Of a stretch of DNA of 12,500 bases, positions 1 to 8,324 are shown one piece after another. Numbering within the stretch: the stretch's first letter is position 1; each line of letters starts with the position of its first letter. Made by a program: the position numbers and the translations under genes. The notes under the pieces were generated by a model that did no database searches, was not told where the DNA came from, and saw only the letters and a list, made by a program, of their open reading frames with translations. The stretch is taken from the NCBI GenBank assembly GCA_030674155.1, contig CM060319.1, positions 3,342,653 to 3,355,152 of the forward strand, in the 5' to 3' direction. The DNA comes from Stramonita haemastoma. Its lineage: Eukaryota > Mollusca > Gastropoda > Neogastropoda > Muricidae.

Positions 1-465
1 ATTCATAGTAATGTAATAGCAGAATGGTATAAGGGAGACAAACGCTGTACATAGATTTGGACATGACAGTATTTAATGCCCTTCTCCATTTTTTAAAAAT
101 ATAGTTTACACACCACTGTTTATTGATCAGCAAGCGCACATAAGACACACGTCAAAAAGTCTACGACCTCTATCCGTTTTATTTGCTGGTTTGTTGGTTG
201 CATATCTACGATTTTGGTGGGGGGTTATGTTTTTGAATGGAGGTGATTTAGAAATAGTCTTTTCCCGCATGGTGACAGCCTAGAAATGGCCGCTGTGATG
301 AGTGGGTCTGTAACCAATGAGATTGGATTGAGGAGGATTCTTCTTTGTTTTTGACAGCCAGACAGTAAAATATCTCTTAAGTGTCACTCCAATGAAGTTT
401 GAAAGGAGAAGGGCAGAAGTTTCTATCAGTTTGTTGCTAAAGAGCATTAGTATTTGTTTGTTTGG
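1..465. other. no gene seen, unique-looking AT-rich DNA
   Basis: I see no open frame of meaningful length, no splice-flanked exon candidate and no recognisable repeat in this stretch. It ends where a tRNA-derived SINE begins. Confidence 0.5.
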
Positions 466-792
466 GTGGAAAGGATAGCCTAGTGGTTAGACATAGGCTA
501 GCGCTTGCAATCTGACAACTCGGGTTCCAATCCCGTTCGAGGGGGTATTTTTTCCCGGAGTTAAAATCAGTATAGACTCCACTCTCCCCAAAAGTCCTTC
601 GGATGAGACTTTAAACCGAGGCCCCGTGTGCAAACACACGCAGAACATCTTGTGCACACGTGAAATCCTGTTGCGCTTTTTGTAAGAGTAGTCCATTTCG
701 TACCGGTGGGAACAGATGACAAAATGGACAAAACTGCATAAATACGGCGACTGGATGTAAGAAAAAGCACACGAGTGCTTATTCCATTATTC
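466..792 (+). mobile_element. tRNA-derived SINE with V-domain-like core, near full length (copy 1)
   Basis: The head carries a perfect RNA polymerase III A box (TAGCCTAGTGG, about 477-487) and a B box with one mismatch (GGTTCCAATCC, about 524-534). The central part (ggatgagactttaaaccgag, near 601) resembles the V-domain core known from V-type SINEs; this assignment is from memory of the family. The 3' tail has a small hairpin with an AAGCAC/GTGCTT-type stem, then a conserved 'attccattattctcgatata' run and an ATAA-rich tail. The element aligns end to end with 10100..10436. Compared with that copy, it has a short insertion between the boxes that forms TAGCCTA/TAGGCTA inverted arms. It is a retrotransposed element, not a functional tRNA gene. 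Confidence 0.8.
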
Positions 793-794
793 TC

Positions 795-823
795 GATATA
801 AAAATAAGTAAATAATATGAAAA

Positions 824-854
<31 letters not shown>

Positions 855-902
855 ATCATCCTCGATATAAAAGATTAGCAAATAATAAATAAATGAATAA
901 AA
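795..902. repeat. (ATAA)n-type simple repeat, SINE tail
   Basis: There is a run of AAAT/ATAA tetranucleotides, interrupted once by a repeat of the SINE end motif (cctcgatataaaag near 860). The repeated end motif suggests slippage-type growth of the SINE tail. Confidence 0.8.
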
Positions 903-1038
903 TATGTCACCAGGTTGTGTGTTTTCAGTAGGGGTCAGTTCATGTTTTGTTTGGATGTGTTTATGATCAGGCAGGACGTTTTCTTTTTCCTTTCAAAGAG
1001 TGGTGCGTGTGCCACACGTGAAATAATAACCCCCTCCT

Positions 1039-1073
<35 letters not shown>

Positions 1074-1489
1074 ACAAGAGACAGGATGTCCCACATGTTA
1101 CTGCAAAACACGACATCCATCAGACACCTGGGGTCATCTGGGGCCACATCATGAAGATGGTATGGAGTCTTGCTGGTTTCTTTTTCTCTTCACGACTTAT
1201 TTTGTTGATAGATGGTGGTGGATTGATGTTTTCAGTCATTTACCCATCATATTCTCATGTTTGCTCTTTAATTATTGGCTTTAAAAAAAGTCAATCAATC
1301 ATCATTGATTCTTCTTTTTTTCGTTTCTGAATGAATGCCTTTTATATCATTACCATTATTGTATCTCTGTCTTATTTTTGCCTGTTGTTTGATACTTGAT
1401 ATGGTTTCTTGCTCTTGGTATTTGGATCATTATATTGTTGTTGTTCAATTGAGGTTATCTTTTTTTATCTTGATGTTATCCCCTGAAAA
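903..1489. other. no gene seen; contains one CAA array
   Basis: The only structured element is a (CAA)n trinucleotide tract at about 1041-1073. The rest is AT-rich with T-runs. No coding frame or exon-like signal is convincing. Confidence 0.5.
1041..1073. repeat. (CAA)n microsatellite
   Basis: Eleven uninterrupted CAA trinucleotides are read directly in the sequence. Confidence 0.9.
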
Positions 1490-1544
1490 GGGCGGGGACT
1501 GGATGTAAAAAGCCACGAGTGCTTTCTATATCCTCGAATAAGGA
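1490..1544 (+). mobile_element. SINE 3' tail fragment
   Basis: The tail signature is the same as at 745-800 and 10365-10420: 'ggggactggatgtaaaaag', then the AGC-CAC-GA-GTG-CTT hairpin, then 'atatcctcga'. The tRNA-like head and core are absent, so this is a 5'-truncated copy. It runs straight into a pentanucleotide array. Confidence 0.65.
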
Positions 1545-1545
1545 A

Positions 1546-1585
1546 TTGCCTTGCCTTGCCTTGCCTTGCCTTGCCTTGCCTTGCC
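1546..1585. repeat. (TTGCC)8 pentanucleotide array
   Basis: Eight perfect TTGCC units directly follow the SINE tail, so this is probably an expansion of the element's 3' end. Confidence 0.9.
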
Positions 1586-1687
1586 GCCATGATTCCTCGT
1601 CGGTGAAGGAAGGTAACCAGGTATCCGTGACTCTCGTCAAGAAGGAATGGCGTTTAGGGAATGCTTACTCCCACCCCCACATGATCA

Positions 1688-1760
1688 CAACAACAACAAC
1701 AACAACAACAACACACAAACACGCATACATGCATGCATACATGCATACACACTCACACAC
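1688..1760. repeat. CAA / CATG-type simple repeats
   Basis: A (CAA)n run at 1688-1713 passes into mixed CA, CATA and ATGC repeats. Short open frames here (His-, Asn- or Thr-rich) are products of the repeat. Confidence 0.8.
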
Positions 1761-1762
1761 AC

Positions 1763-1848
1763 GAACTGCATACACACGGGGATAGGATGTAAAAGAACAA
1801 GCAAACGAGTGCTTATTCCATTATCCTCGAAATAAAAGAATAAAATAC
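1763..1848 (+). mobile_element. SINE 3' tail fragment
   Basis: It holds 'gaactgcatacacacgggga', 'ggatgtaaaag', a weak hairpin ending in GAGTGCTT, 'attccattatcctcgaaata' and 'aaagaataaaat'. These match the last 85 bp or so of the full-length SINE at 10100..10436. The head is missing. Confidence 0.7.
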
Positions 1849-1919
1849 ACAGACACACACAGAGACAAACAGAGACACACAGAGACACAGAGACAGACGC
1901 AGACGCAGACACAGACACA

Positions 1920-1982
<63 letters not shown>
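1849..1982. repeat. CA-rich array, (AGACAC)n passing to (CA)n
   Basis: The 5' part is made of imperfect ACAGAC/AGACACAC repeats; from about 1919 to 1981 it is pure (CA)n. The Cys/Val open frames on the minus strand are repeat artefacts. Confidence 0.95.
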
Positions 1983-1987
<5 letters not shown>

Positions 1988-3032
1988 GAAAACATATCTC
2001 TATGTATGTACATGTACGTGCACATGTATTAATGGTTCGATTTACAGCAATTTGGTGCAATTTTCAGTTGACAAATAATCGTCAGTTCTCTTTCTTTCCT
2101 TGTACAACATTCACTGAGCAATGTATGTATTAGTTGTGTTTTCATGGATAATACGCATTAAAAGCTACTTGAAGAATCTAGTTGTTACAGCGTTTGGAGT
2201 AAACAATAGTTTATGGATATCAGTCTGGTGTATTACAATGTCCAAAGCAGTCTGAAAAACTCTGTTCGCCATCTCAAAATTGAAGCAAGAGATAAAAGCC
2301 TTTTCTACCAATAATCTAAATCTGATTTTGGAGAGGAGAAGTACATTTCTAGATTGCCAGATATTTATCAACCCCCATCGGCTTTGGATGACCTAGTCAT
2401 AAACTACCAATTGAAGGGAATCCCCGTTTTTCCTTTTAAGTGGAAGAATGAACTTGTAATAAATGCTCTGTGCTTGAAATTTGGAATTAATTTCATCTCA
2501 TCATGGAATGCTCATTATAAGTATGGTGGTTTGTGAAAAAGAAATTATTTGCCAAAACAATTTCTCACCCCAATTTATGACAGATTTTGTGTCACATGAT
2601 GTCCTTTGTGAGAGGGAAAGAATATTTTTAATACATCAAAATAATTTAGTATGTCTACCAGCCCAAAATACACAAAAGAAAACAAAGCAAAAAAAAAAAA
2701 AAAAAGACAAACGCCCCCCCTCCCCCAGGCAGCCTAAAGCTTATACCTGCTAAATTAGCATCATTAGTATGACGAACCGTTGTCGACAGTGCTTAGGGCT
2801 GTGATCATTCTTGATTAGCTTTAATAACATCTACATGATGAAAAAAACAAGTATCAAATAAACAAAGAAAGAAAGAAGCACACAGTTAACGAGCTTATCA
2901 TACTGTCAACAAAAAAGAAATGCACACCAACCAAAGTGCCAACAAGCAAAGATCCAAGTAGACACCAAAGCAAATGGGGAAACAAAAGCAGCTTGGTCTT
3001 TGTCTCCAGTATTTCTAACAAGTTTCAAACAA
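1983..3032. other. no gene supported, AT-rich DNA
   Basis: Several open frames of 60-90 codons occur here (for example 2165-2371 minus and 2354-2536 plus). None has a recognisable domain, conserved splice borders or a second copy in the window. An A-run (about 2689-2705) followed by a C-rich run is the only low-complexity element. The region could be an intron, intergenic DNA or an eroded transposon. Confidence 0.45.
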
Positions 3033-3108
3033 TGCACACAGGGTCTAAATGTAACAAAAAAAGGTACACAGTGGTTTTTCTATTGTCCTGAAAATAAAAG
3101 AATGAGTG
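3033..3108 (+). mobile_element. degenerate SINE 3' tail
   Basis: The order of signatures matches the other tails: 'gcacacagggtctaaatgta', an A-run, 'tattgtcctgaaaataaaag', then 'aatga'. Divergence is high and the hairpin is lost, so this is an old copy. Confidence 0.45.
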
Positions 3109-3954
3109 CATACATAAAAAGATAGATAAATGAAAGGACAGATCAATAAATGATAAATAATGAAGAACTGCCTTTCACGTAGATTTTAAGAGTTCAAAAC
3201 ATTTCATAGTTTCTTACTCCTTGCAAAATGAGGTCTTTTGGAATTGAGACTTGATGTGGACATGAAGGGATATTTTCAGTATTAATTTTCAGTATTATTT
3301 TCAGAATTATGATACCATATACCTGTATTATCATCTGAAGAAGTAAGAAATACCGTGATACTTTTTCTTGTCTCTCAACTTTACCTTTTGGTCTCCCCCC
3401 CCCCCCTTTTCATTTTTACTTTGTCTTCATTTTCAGACTTTAAAAAATCTATGTACTATCTAAATACAAATTTGAAGTTCAAAGTTTTCGCAAGTGTAAA
3501 GGCAGCAAGATTTAAACTGATGTATTTGATTTAATAAGTACTCTTGTTTTAAAGGGATCGACTACTTGTAACAATGTATTTTGAGCTGCCAAATAACACA
3601 CTTCATTTTGAATGATGATGGAGTACTTGATATGCTTTTGGCTTGTTGCTGCTTCAAATGGGTTTGTGTACACTGTGTTTCTTTTTTGTAATAAACACTT
3701 GTTTAGACAAAAATAAATAAATGAATAAATAAATAGATAAATACATACATAAGCAAGAATCCAGCGAAAACAACTCGAAACAACAAATGATAATCTAACA
3801 ACATGAATATATACAAATACAAACTCTTGATTACTACATTTCACACCACTGACAGCTTCTATCACCGGTTCACTAGCTCAACCAACACTGGAATGTATAC
3901 AGGCAGTACGGCTGACCCCAAAGTCATTGTCAACACTGTAGGTTAGTCACCATG
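3109..3954. other. no gene supported; TAAA-type repeat
   Basis: There is a C-run at about 3397-3407 and a (TAAA/ATGAATAAA) run at about 3713-3760. A 117-codon minus-strand open frame (3512-3865) crosses the TAAA repeat, which gives it an Ile/Tyr/Phe run. It matches no family I know. A third copy of the DUF4430 module was looked for here and not found. Confidence 0.45.
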
Positions 3955-4075
3955 AAACGGGGAGCAAAACAACTTCACAACATAGTCTGTATCTCCGACA
4001 CAGGCCACACCTGACCTCACTCTGTCAAAGGTGAGCATTGGGGCAGACACACTATCATACACAGCAACAGCAAAA

Positions 4076-4217
4076 CTAACAAGAAGGAAAGAAGAACAGA
4101 AAGGGACTTAAAAAGACAGACAGAAAAATCATGTTGAGCTGCTTAGGAAGTGCAGCTGCCCCCTTGAGGAAGTTGAAAGTCACGGTCTCTCCGTCTTTAG
4201 GTTCGTACTGCTGACAC
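4076..4217 (-). CDS. exon C', last part of DUF4430 domain 2, probable terminal exon
   Basis: The acceptor is a pyrimidine-rich tract ending in TTCCAG, with the first exon base at 4217. The exon enters in phase 2, matching the end of B2', and encodes CQQYEPKDGETVTFNFLK, the final beta strand of the domain. In unit 1 the matching point has a good donor (AAG|GTGACT). Here that sequence has become AAG GGGGCAG, so no GT is left. The frame then runs on for about 28 residues to TAG at 4076-4078, ending in a hydrophobic tail (NMIFLSVFLSPFLFFFPSC). Former intron appears to have become coding sequence. A hydrophobic C-terminus could anchor the protein (tail anchor or GPI-type signal), or the tail may simply be junk. 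No AATAAA signal is seen downstream within the window; an ATTAAA lies far away near 3530. Confidence 0.6.
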
Positions 4218-4239
4218 CTGGAACAGAAGATGACACTTG

Positions 4240-4240
<1 letters not shown>

Positions 4241-4327
<87 letters not shown>
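4241..4327. repeat. (TG)n array upstream of exon C' acceptor
   Basis: This is an uninterrupted (TG)n on the plus strand, so the minus-strand transcript would carry (CA)n ending about 24 nt before the acceptor of C'. Unit 1 has the same arrangement at 8411-8520. Confidence 0.95.
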
Positions 4328-4330
<3 letters not shown>

Positions 4331-4599
4331 GAAAACCAAAAGTAAGGAGTTTGTTTTTGTCACTTTAAATCACGTAAGCATTTGAAATACAAGATGGGTT
4401 TGATACTCTTACATAGCTTGCAGCATTGAATTTATTTAGATTATCTATACAGTAATTGACTCAAACGCATTCGACTGGATACCTTTTTCATGATTTTCAA
4501 ACCACCCAAATTTGTCTTTATGTGCCATCTTTTGCATTATCTATTGTTTTGGTTCCCTAGAAAATTCTCAAGTTGCCAGAAAAACAACAATTCTCCGGA

Positions 4600-4990
4600 T
4601 AGGATCCTGAATAAATAGTAACAAACAAGTCGGGTAGCTCCTCTCTTCTCTTGAGTTCCTTGCTGGGTGGGGTAACTAGTGCCTGGTCTTCTTTGTGCTT
4701 GTAGCTCTGCAGGGGCCTTCCGCTGGCCTTAGGCCAGTCATCCTACTGACATCAACTACGGGATCTTTAACGTGCATCTCATCTGCATGCATGAAGGAAA
4801 ATAAAGAACTGGAAGGTCTGCATTTAAGTTACCTCGGTAGGTACTAAAAATCCCCACCCTTAACTCACCAGACGCATATGCGGAGAGTCGAGCCCACTCC
4901 TTCATGGGCACACCAGAGTAAAATCAAAGGGTATTAACCTCTTGGCTATGGCTTGGTTAGGTGAACTCCCCATACCCAAGAGGTCTGTCA
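4600..4990. repeat. probable dispersed repeat, intronic
   Basis: The stretch contains 'gggatctttaacgtgcatct' and 'accagacgcatatgcggaga', which resemble a non-coding repeat I have seen widely in invertebrate genomes. It has no counterpart in the matching intron of unit 1, so it inserted after the duplication or was lost from unit 1. It has no coding frame. The identification is from memory and the borders are approximate. Confidence 0.35.
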
Positions 4991-5140
4991 CTGCATATGT
5001 TCCTATCCTTCACTTACGTTGCTTTCTTGAATCTCTGATTTGTTTCAAAGGATTTCAAAACCAATGCATCACTCAATGAACGAAACAATAAAGCAATCAA
5101 GGAATATGTCAACCAACATAAGTATCAATCAAGCAGCGTG

Positions 5141-5209
<69 letters not shown>

Positions 5210-5219
5210 TAATCAATAT
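5141..5219. repeat. (TCAA)n tetranucleotide array
   Basis: A nearly perfect TCAA array ends next to duplicate exon B1'. A shorter version (about 9510-9528) sits at the same place in unit 1, so the array predates the unit duplication and has grown in unit 2. Confidence 0.9.
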
Positions 5220-5252
5220 CAGCCTGACAATACATTTTGACAGGAGTGAGCT

Positions 5253-5370
5253 TCAAGTCGCCATCCAGAACCTGCCACCATGTTTGATCCCTTGCCACTG
5301 GCTGTACAAGCCATTGAAGGAGGTGACGAAGAACCCGGGGTGACCTGCGTGGCTGTAGGACGCGGAAAAC
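5253..5370 (-). pseudogene. duplicate exon B1', frameshifted relic
   Basis: The acceptor is 'cttcctgcag', with the first exon base at 5370, entering in phase 2 like B2'. The frame reads FSASYSHAGHPGFFV, then TSFNGLYSQWQ. It is then broken by a missing base in a C-run (CCC at about 5288-5291 on the plus strand, against CCCC in unit 1) and ends at TGA 5253-5255. Without the deletion the reading would continue as in the unit 1 copy. Apart from this base the exon is identical to B1 of unit 1. No consensus donor follows: the only nearby GT (CCT|GTCAAA) is poor. It is probably a dead or dying alternative exon. A homopolymer sequencing error is the main rival explanation. Confidence 0.65.
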
Positions 5371-5432
5371 CTGCAGGAAGACACACCAAGTACACCCTAC
5401 TTTTAGGTAAGGCAGGAGTCAAGGTCACCTAC

Positions 5433-5561
5433 CCACTGGTGTCAACTGGCCGTTTTCCATCCAGAATCTGCCACCAGGTCTTGTCCAGTTCGTAATTGCC
5501 GGCTAGTTCGTTCATGGCATTCACGAAGAAACCCAGTCCTTTGAAGTAAGTGACCGTGAAT
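5433..5561 (-). CDS. exon B2', central part of DUF4430 domain 2
   Basis: The acceptor is 'ttgttcatatag' and the donor GG|GTAGGT, giving 129 nt. It enters in phase 2 and exits in phase 2. It encodes FTVTYFKGLGFFVNAMNELA and then the GNYELDKTWWQILDG segment, the two most recognisable blocks of the family ('GFFV..MN.L' and 'D.TWWQ.LDG'). After the glycine an AAAA run (AAA in unit 1) shifts the frame so that the end reads KRPVDTSG instead of a TPVG-type end. Exon C' carries the opposite shift, so the frame is restored. Identity to B2 of unit 1 is about 85% at nucleotide level, with 19 substitutions counted by eye. Confidence 0.75.
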
Positions 5562-5574
5562 CTATATGAACAAA

Positions 5575-5735
5575 ATCAAAATCAAACTAAGGATAATGTT
5601 AATGACAATAATGATAGTCAAGACAATAGCTTTAATGATAAAAATGATAATGATAATTAATGATAATGATAATGATATGACTACTACTAACTACTACTAC
5701 TACTACACTACACTACTACTACTACTACTACTAAA

Positions 5736-5770
<35 letters not shown>
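5575..5770. repeat. ATGATA-type and (CTA)n simple repeats
   Basis: Imperfect TGATAA/ATGATA repeats (to about 5680) pass into (CTA)n to about 5770. They lie in the intron just upstream of B2' in transcript direction. The poly-Tyr/Thr open frame here is a repeat artefact. Confidence 0.85.
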
Positions 5771-5878
5771 AATGGAAATTATAAAGCATCTATCTTGCAG
5801 AAACAAATAAAGCACTTGCATTCAACCAATTCTTACCATGCAACCAATAACAATCTAGATTTTTAAGAATGTCAAATT

Positions 5879-5928
5879 ACACACACACACACACACGTAC
5901 ACACACACACACACACACACAAAACACC

Positions 5929-5963
<35 letters not shown>

Positions 5964-5983
5964 CACACACACACACACACACA

Positions 5984-6025
<42 letters not shown>
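5879..6025. repeat. interrupted (CA)n array
   Basis: Several CA blocks are separated by short interruptions such as 'cgtac' and 'aaaacaccaa'. The array abuts the 3' end of the LINE fragment, which reads into it on the minus strand. Confidence 0.95.
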
Positions 6026-6028
<3 letters not shown>

Positions 6029-6039
6029 TATACACTTAA

Positions 6040-7417
6040 GCATGGTAATGGATTTTTGGGCAGTTGAGAGCAGGGGCAGCTGTAAGATGAAACAAGAGGG
6101 GAAAATCTCAGCTTTGAAATAGATATGTCTTGAGGTGGATTTAATGTGTCATAGGAAGGCTTTTTCGAAGGGAGAGGGGGAGATTGTTCCAGATCACTGG
6201 ACCAGAAATAGAGAAAGAGTGACAGCCAACAGTGGATTGATTGAATCTAGGTATTTGTAAGCCAGGGTATCTGCAGCAGAGCGGAGGGAACAAGAAGGAG
6301 TGTACCAGTAAAGACATTCACAGAGGTAGAGGTGCTGTTTGTGAGACATTTATAACAGAGAGTATTGATCTTATAGTTTACTCTCTGTGGCACAGGCAGC
6401 CATGGAGAGATTGCAAGAGAGGAGTTATGTGCTCCGACCTTTTCTTTCTGAGGACTAGTCCAGCTGCAGAGTTTTGTATACGTTGAAGGGAGTGGAGAGA
6501 TGATGCTGGCAGACCAGCCAAAAGAGAATTGCAATAGTCAAGACGTGAAAGATTCAGAGACGTGACGAGTTTGGATGTTGCATCAGTGGACAGGTACTTT
6601 CGAATTGTACTGATACGCCTTAGTTGATAGTAGCATGACTGGCAGGTCTAGGTAATGAATTTTGCATGGATAGTGTGTTGTCAATAACTACTCCTAGATA
6701 CTTCACAGCAGTGGATTGAGTGACTGACGTATTGTCAAATTGTATTGAAGCTGTTGTAATGGAAGAAAGTTTGTGTTTGGTCCCAACAAGCATGGCTTCA
6801 GTTTTATCTGTTTTTAGCTGTAATTTGTTATGCATCATCCAGTTTTGGATATCTTGAAGGCAGTAGGACATATTTATCAAGAGAGAAGGCAGATTTTCAG
6901 GAAAATCACAGCTTTGAATCTGAGAGTCATCAGCATAAAAGTGATAGTTGATTTGGTGACGGTTTATAATACGTGTCAATGGAGCAGTGTATAGAGTGAA
7001 AGGAACAGGGCCCAGAACTGATCCTTGAGGGACTCCACATTCCAGTTTGATCAGTTTGGATTGAGTCTTGTTTACTGCAGCTTTTTGGAATTGATCTGTA
7101 AGGTACGAATTAAACCAAGTGAGGGTTGTGCCTTTAATGCCAAACGTTTTTTGAAGACGGGAGAGAAGAATTGAATGGTGTATACTGTCGAAAGCTGCAG
7201 ATAAATCGAGCAGAGGAGAAGGAAGATATTTTCATCTGTCAGAAGCATGGAGAAGCGTATTTAAGATGTAGACTAGGGTGGTTTCAGTGCTATGGTTGGC
7301 GCGATAGGCAGATTGAGCGGAAGAAGAACTATTGGAATGAAGATGGCTGTAAAGTTGTTTGAGAACAACTTTTTCAAGGACTTTTGACATAAAAGGTAGG
7401 TTAGAAACAGTTAACAA
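6040..7417 (-). mobile_element. CR1/L2-like non-LTR retrotransposon fragment, reverse transcriptase pseudogene
   Basis: The minus strand encodes most of a reverse transcriptase of Jockey-superfamily type. From the 5' side: VSNLPFMSKVLEKVVLKQL, SAYRANHSTETTL, motif A LLDLSAAFD (about 7187-7213), motif B GVPQGSVLGP (near 7010-7036), catalytic YADD (6926-6937), HNKLQLKTDKTEAML and VKYLGVVIDNTLSM. This stays in one frame from 7417 to about 6650, broken only by a TGA at 7232-7234. Frameshifts near 6650 and 6410 follow. The thumb and C-terminal part is still readable (SRLDYCNSLLAGLP near 6511-6552, then VIWNNLPLSLRKSLP near 6160-6200). The N-terminal part and endonuclease are missing. It lies in the A'-B2' intron, in the same orientation as the host gene. 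Confidence 0.88.
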
Positions 7418-7432
7418 ATGACATGATCATGA

Positions 7433-7530
7433 ACACACACACACACACACAGACGCACACACACACAGACGCATACACACACACGCGCACACATGCACAC
7501 ACAGACACACACACACACACTCACATCGCA
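7433..7530. repeat. (CA)n array with variants
   Basis: CACACA with CAGACG, CGCGCA and CATGCA variants. It sits at the 5' truncation point of the LINE fragment. Confidence 0.9.
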
Positions 7531-7578
7531 CATGCATACGCCCATTATTTTTGTGTCCCTCCCACCTGGGGGCCCACG

Positions 7579-7592
7579 CCCCCCCCCCCCCC
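7579..7592. repeat. poly-C run, start of high-identity block
   Basis: A run of 14 C marks the left edge of a block that is essentially identical to 11401-11620. The equivalent run in unit 1 is at 11401-11416. Confidence 0.85.
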
Positions 7593-7656
7593 TGTCACAG
7601 ACACGCACACAAGAACACAGGTGTCTACATGTATGTAGGGTGGCATGGTTTCTCAC

Positions 7657-7811
7657 TTGAAGGCAGGCTTGGCCTCAGCAGCCTCGATCATCATGTCGAA
7701 GAGGAATCTGGCGCCAGTGGTCAGGGTGACTGAGTCTTCAAAGGTGGGAGGTCTGAGCATGTTCCTCACCACTAGCGTCACCTGTTTGACTCCGGAGGCT
7801 CCAATGCCTCT
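7657..7811 (-). CDS. exon A', first part of DUF4430 domain 2
   Basis: The donor is TTCAA|GTGAGA. With the inner acceptor (ttgccccccag|AGA) the exon is 155 nt and enters in phase 0, matching the phase-0 end of exon C, so domain 1 joins domain 2 in frame. It encodes RGIGASGVKQVTLVVRNMLR and then PPTFEDSVTLTTGARFLFDM, then MIEAAEAKPAF. These are the first beta strands and the helix of the domain. A stronger-looking outer acceptor (ccctgttgtttctgcag) would start the exon at 7846 and add ERALPPAVAPQ, but in phase 1, which does not fit exon C without an unseen extra exon. A codon (CAA) next to the donor is missing relative to unit 1. Confidence 0.75.
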
Positions 7812-7859
7812 CTGGGGGGCAACAGCAGGAGGCAGAGCACGTTCACCTGCAGAAACAAC

Positions 7860-8324
7860 AGGGAGACAGTCACTTTCTTTTTGGGACTAAAGTAGGAACA
7901 TAGATGGGAAGAACATGTGCTACTTTCTTGGTGTGGAGAGAGGGAGGTAGGTGGATGTTTGTGTGTGTGTGTAGGGGGAGGGGCGTATAGCGAGGGAGCG
8001 GTTGTCCCTAAATTGGAAATCTCTGTTGGGATGCAAATATAGTCACAATAACATCAACATCAGACTTTTTGGTTGTTGAGGGAAAGAATGGAGAGAGTAT
8101 GCATACATGCTGGGGCGCGCGCCAAAACAGCATCACAACATAGCCTGCATCTCTGAAACAGGCCAAGCCTGACCTTAACCTGTCAAAGATGGAAGTTGGG
8201 ATGGACACACTATCACATACAGTAACAGTAAAACTAACAGGATGGAAAGAAAAACGAAAGCAAGAACACAGAGACAGAAAAAAAACCCAACAACATCGTT
8301 TTGAACTGTTCGGAAATCAGTCAC
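7860..8324 (-). other. inter-module intron with duplication junction
   Basis: The left part (to about 8065) matches DNA upstream of exon A in unit 1. The right part (from about 8090) matches DNA downstream of exon C' in unit 2. The tandem duplication junction therefore lies near 8066-8100, beside a short 'gggcgcgcgcc' palindrome. No gene lies inside. Confidence 0.6.

Larger units (their letters stand above)
3955..8065 (-). repeat. tandem duplication unit 2 of the exon module
   Basis: Exons and flanking intron DNA match unit 1 in the same order. Examples are the 'cacaacatag' block (near 3980 and 8135), the CA/TG array, exon C, the TCAA-flanked B1, B2, the C-run plus 'gtgtctacatgtatgtaggg', exon A and the 'tccctaaat' block upstream of A. 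Spacing differs because the LINE and simple repeats in the introns differ. The offset between homologous exons is 3.8-4.3 kb. Confidence 0.8.

Noticed and set aside
477..534. tRNA gene suggested by A and B boxes (also at 10109-10155)
   Set aside because: The boxes sit in SINE heads with a shared 330-bp body and tail. The arms needed for a cloverleaf do not pair well.
1685..2060. Cys/Val-rich minus-strand open frames
   Set aside because: They are translations of the CA/GT microsatellite.
2354..2536. 60-codon plus-strand frame, with an overlapping minus-strand frame at 2165-2371
   Set aside because: Both are short, AT-biased, without motif, splice signal or second copy.
3512..3865. 117-codon minus-strand open frame
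   Set aside because: It crosses a TAAA repeat, has no recognisable domain or splice context, and has no copy in unit 1.
3955..4075. A third DUF4430 module downstream of C'
   Set aside because: Homology to unit 1 ends in intron sequence, and no A-like exon was found between 1 and 3955.
5280..5495. Plus-strand open frame, with a similar one at 9598-9843, conserved between the two units
   Set aside because: They are antisense to exons B1/B2, which show the family motifs, splice borders and matching phases. Their similarity follows from the duplication.
6247..6534. Separate minus-strand gene of 95 codons
   Set aside because: It mixes frames of the degenerate LINE C-terminal region; the stretch NYKINTLCYKCLTN is LINE-type.
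7645..7890. Plus-strand open frame, with a similar one at 11469-11729
   Set aside because: They are antisense shadows of exons A' and A and have no domain of their own.
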